6,232 nucleotides of DNA from Faecalimonas sp. GTDB taxonomy: Bacteria; Bacillota_A; Clostridia; Lachnospirales; Lachnospiraceae. Every line of letters begins with the position of its first letter. Within the stretch, counting starts at the first letter, position 1. The position numbers and the translations under genes are program-made. The notes below the pieces were generated by a model. It had not been told where the DNA came from, did not search any database, and saw only the letters and a program-made list of their open reading frames with translations. This document shows positions 5,308-6,232 of the stretch, piece by piece. Location of the stretch: NCBI GenBank assembly GCA_026169575.1, contig JAPFCT010000351.1:1-6232 (forward strand). Direction: 5' to 3'.

Positions 5308-6232
5308 TCAGAAAACAGCTTCCCTGCTTTCCTCTCCCAGTACTTCTGCGATCCCTTCCAGGATATCACTTGCAAGCACGCTATAACTGCCCTTTCTTCT
5401 TTGCGCGTCATCCCCTGCAAGTCCGTGGAGGAACACACCGAGCACTCCTGCTACATATGGCTTCACCCCCTGCGCCAGCACACCTGCGATCACACCGCCA
5501 AGCACATCTCCGGCGCCGCCTTTTGCCATGGCCTGGTTCCCTGAAGTATTTACATAAACAGGACATCCCTTTTTCCCCACAAGCGTTCTTGCATCTTTCA
5601 TGACGCACACCGATGGAGTTGTCTCTGTAAATTCCTGAAAACAGCGGAATCGATCCGTTTTTAGTTCCTTAATGGAATGCCCGCAAATCCCTGACATTTC
5701 TTTCAGATGCGGTGTCAGCACGCAGTCTGCTGTCAGGCTGGAAAACAGTTCCTGGTCTTTGGCAAGGAGATTCAATCCGTCTGCATCGATCACACATGGC
5801 TTGTTTGCATTGCGAAGTGTGCAGGAAAGCATGCACTGTGCCGTCTTCCCGACAGAAAGTCCGGAACCGATCCCGATCACATCTGCCCATGCAAGAAGTT
5901 CTTTTAATTTTGCTTCCTCATATGCATCATAGGTCGTCACGATTGCCTCCGGAAGTAGCTGCTGAAGACTCGTCTGATTCTCCTTTGCCGTATAGATCTG
6001 CACAAGACCGGCTCCCGCCAGATATGCAGCTCTGGCGCTGAAATAAGCAGCACCTGCCATTCCCGGACTCCCCATGATCAAGAGTACCTTTCCAAAAGTG
6101 CCTTTATGCCCATTCGGATCCCGCTTCGGAAGCAGCGTTTTTAAATCCGGGCGGTCATAAGTATAACAAATATCTTTTCTTCCACCGTATACTGACGGCT
6201 CGATCCCAATCGGTACCGTTACAAGTTTTCCG
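5308..6232 (-). CDS. nnr: Bifunctional NAD(P)H-hydrate repair enzyme, N-terminal epimerase domain cut off
   Basis: The frame is open from the window end to the TGA at 5308-5310, giving 307 residues; fused Nnr proteins have about 500. The first visible residues (VTVPIGI) are the end of the YjeF_N epimerase domain, which interconverts R and S forms of NAD(P)HX. From PNGHKGTFGKVLLIMGSPGMAGAA onward is the ADP/ATP-dependent dehydratase domain, which turns S-NAD(P)HX back to NAD(P)H. Visible marks are AGAGLV, IGIGSGL, VIDADGLNLLA, LTPHLKEM and KGGAGDVLGGVIAGVLAQG, whose Asp (codon 5506-5508) is the expected catalytic residue. Two motifs differ slightly from the usual form: LTPHLKE instead of LTPHPGE, and MKDA instead of LKGA. 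There is no start within the window: the TTG at 6081 lies within the dehydratase core and is internal. acpS is often found just upstream in related genomes; that is inference. Confidence 0.95.
   Translation of the reverse strand, partial: GKLVTVPIGIEPSVYGGRKDICYTYDRPDLKTLLPKRDPNGHKGTFGKVLLIMGSPGMAGAAYFSARAAYLAGAGLVQIYTAKENQTSLQQLLPEAIVTTYDAYEEAKLKELLAWADVIGIGSGLSVGKTAQCMLSCTLRNANKPCVIDADGLNLLAKDQELFSSLTADCVLTPHLKEMSGICGHSIKELKTDRFRCFQEFTETTPSVCVMKDARTLVGKKGCPVYVNTSGNQAMAKGGAGDVLGGVIAGVLAQGVKPYVAGVLGVFLHGLAGDDAQRRKGSYSVLASDILEGIAEVLGEESREAVF

Noticed and set aside
5308..6081. A stand-alone dehydratase gene starting at TTG 6081
   Set aside because: The same frame continues open to the window end and encodes conserved dehydratase residues (PNGHKGTFGK) and the end of the epimerase domain, so 6081 is internal to a longer fused protein.

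Overview
The window looks like a stretch of chromosome from a low-to-moderate GC Gram-positive anaerobe, most likely a Clostridia member of the Lachnospiraceae type. The evidence is protein style (the MazF, Alr, Nnr and YebC sequences), strong AGGAGG-type ribosome binding sites, and the Firmicutes linkage of nnr, alr and mazF. I cannot name a genus from sequence alone. All seven genes lie on the minus strand, so transcription runs from high to low coordinates. I see no tRNA, rRNA, CRISPR array, insertion sequence or riboswitch.

Right part (6232 down to 2810): a compact gene row. It starts with a bifunctional NAD(P)H-hydrate repair enzyme (Nnr, 5' end outside the window), followed by alanine racemase (alr), an EndoA/MazF-type RNase toxin with no antitoxin gene beside it, and a soluble CBS/CorC-domain protein. 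Gaps are about 41, 55-80 and 11-14 bp, and I see no terminator between them, so they probably form one transcript. The row joins metabolite repair, D-alanine supply for peptidoglycan and stress-linked mRNA cleavage.

Middle (2829 to 1922): yebC follows, with a near-consensus extended -10 promoter buried in the 3' end of the CBS gene, so it can be transcribed on its own. A hairpin terminator follows it; the minus-strand RNA pairs better than the plus-strand RNA.

Left part (1837 to 1): a small gene for a highly regular coiled-coil protein has its own promoter and contains a 21-bp in-frame tandem repeat. A probable terminator follows. Then comes a homocysteine synthase (O-acetylhomoserine sulfhydrylase, MetY type), cut by the window start, whose promoter is overlapped by a perfect 6-1-6 palindrome that could be an operator.

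Most of the window is ordinary housekeeping sequence. The points most worth a second look are the antitoxin-less mazF with a GTG start, the length-variable coiled-coil repeat, and the palindrome on the metY promoter.
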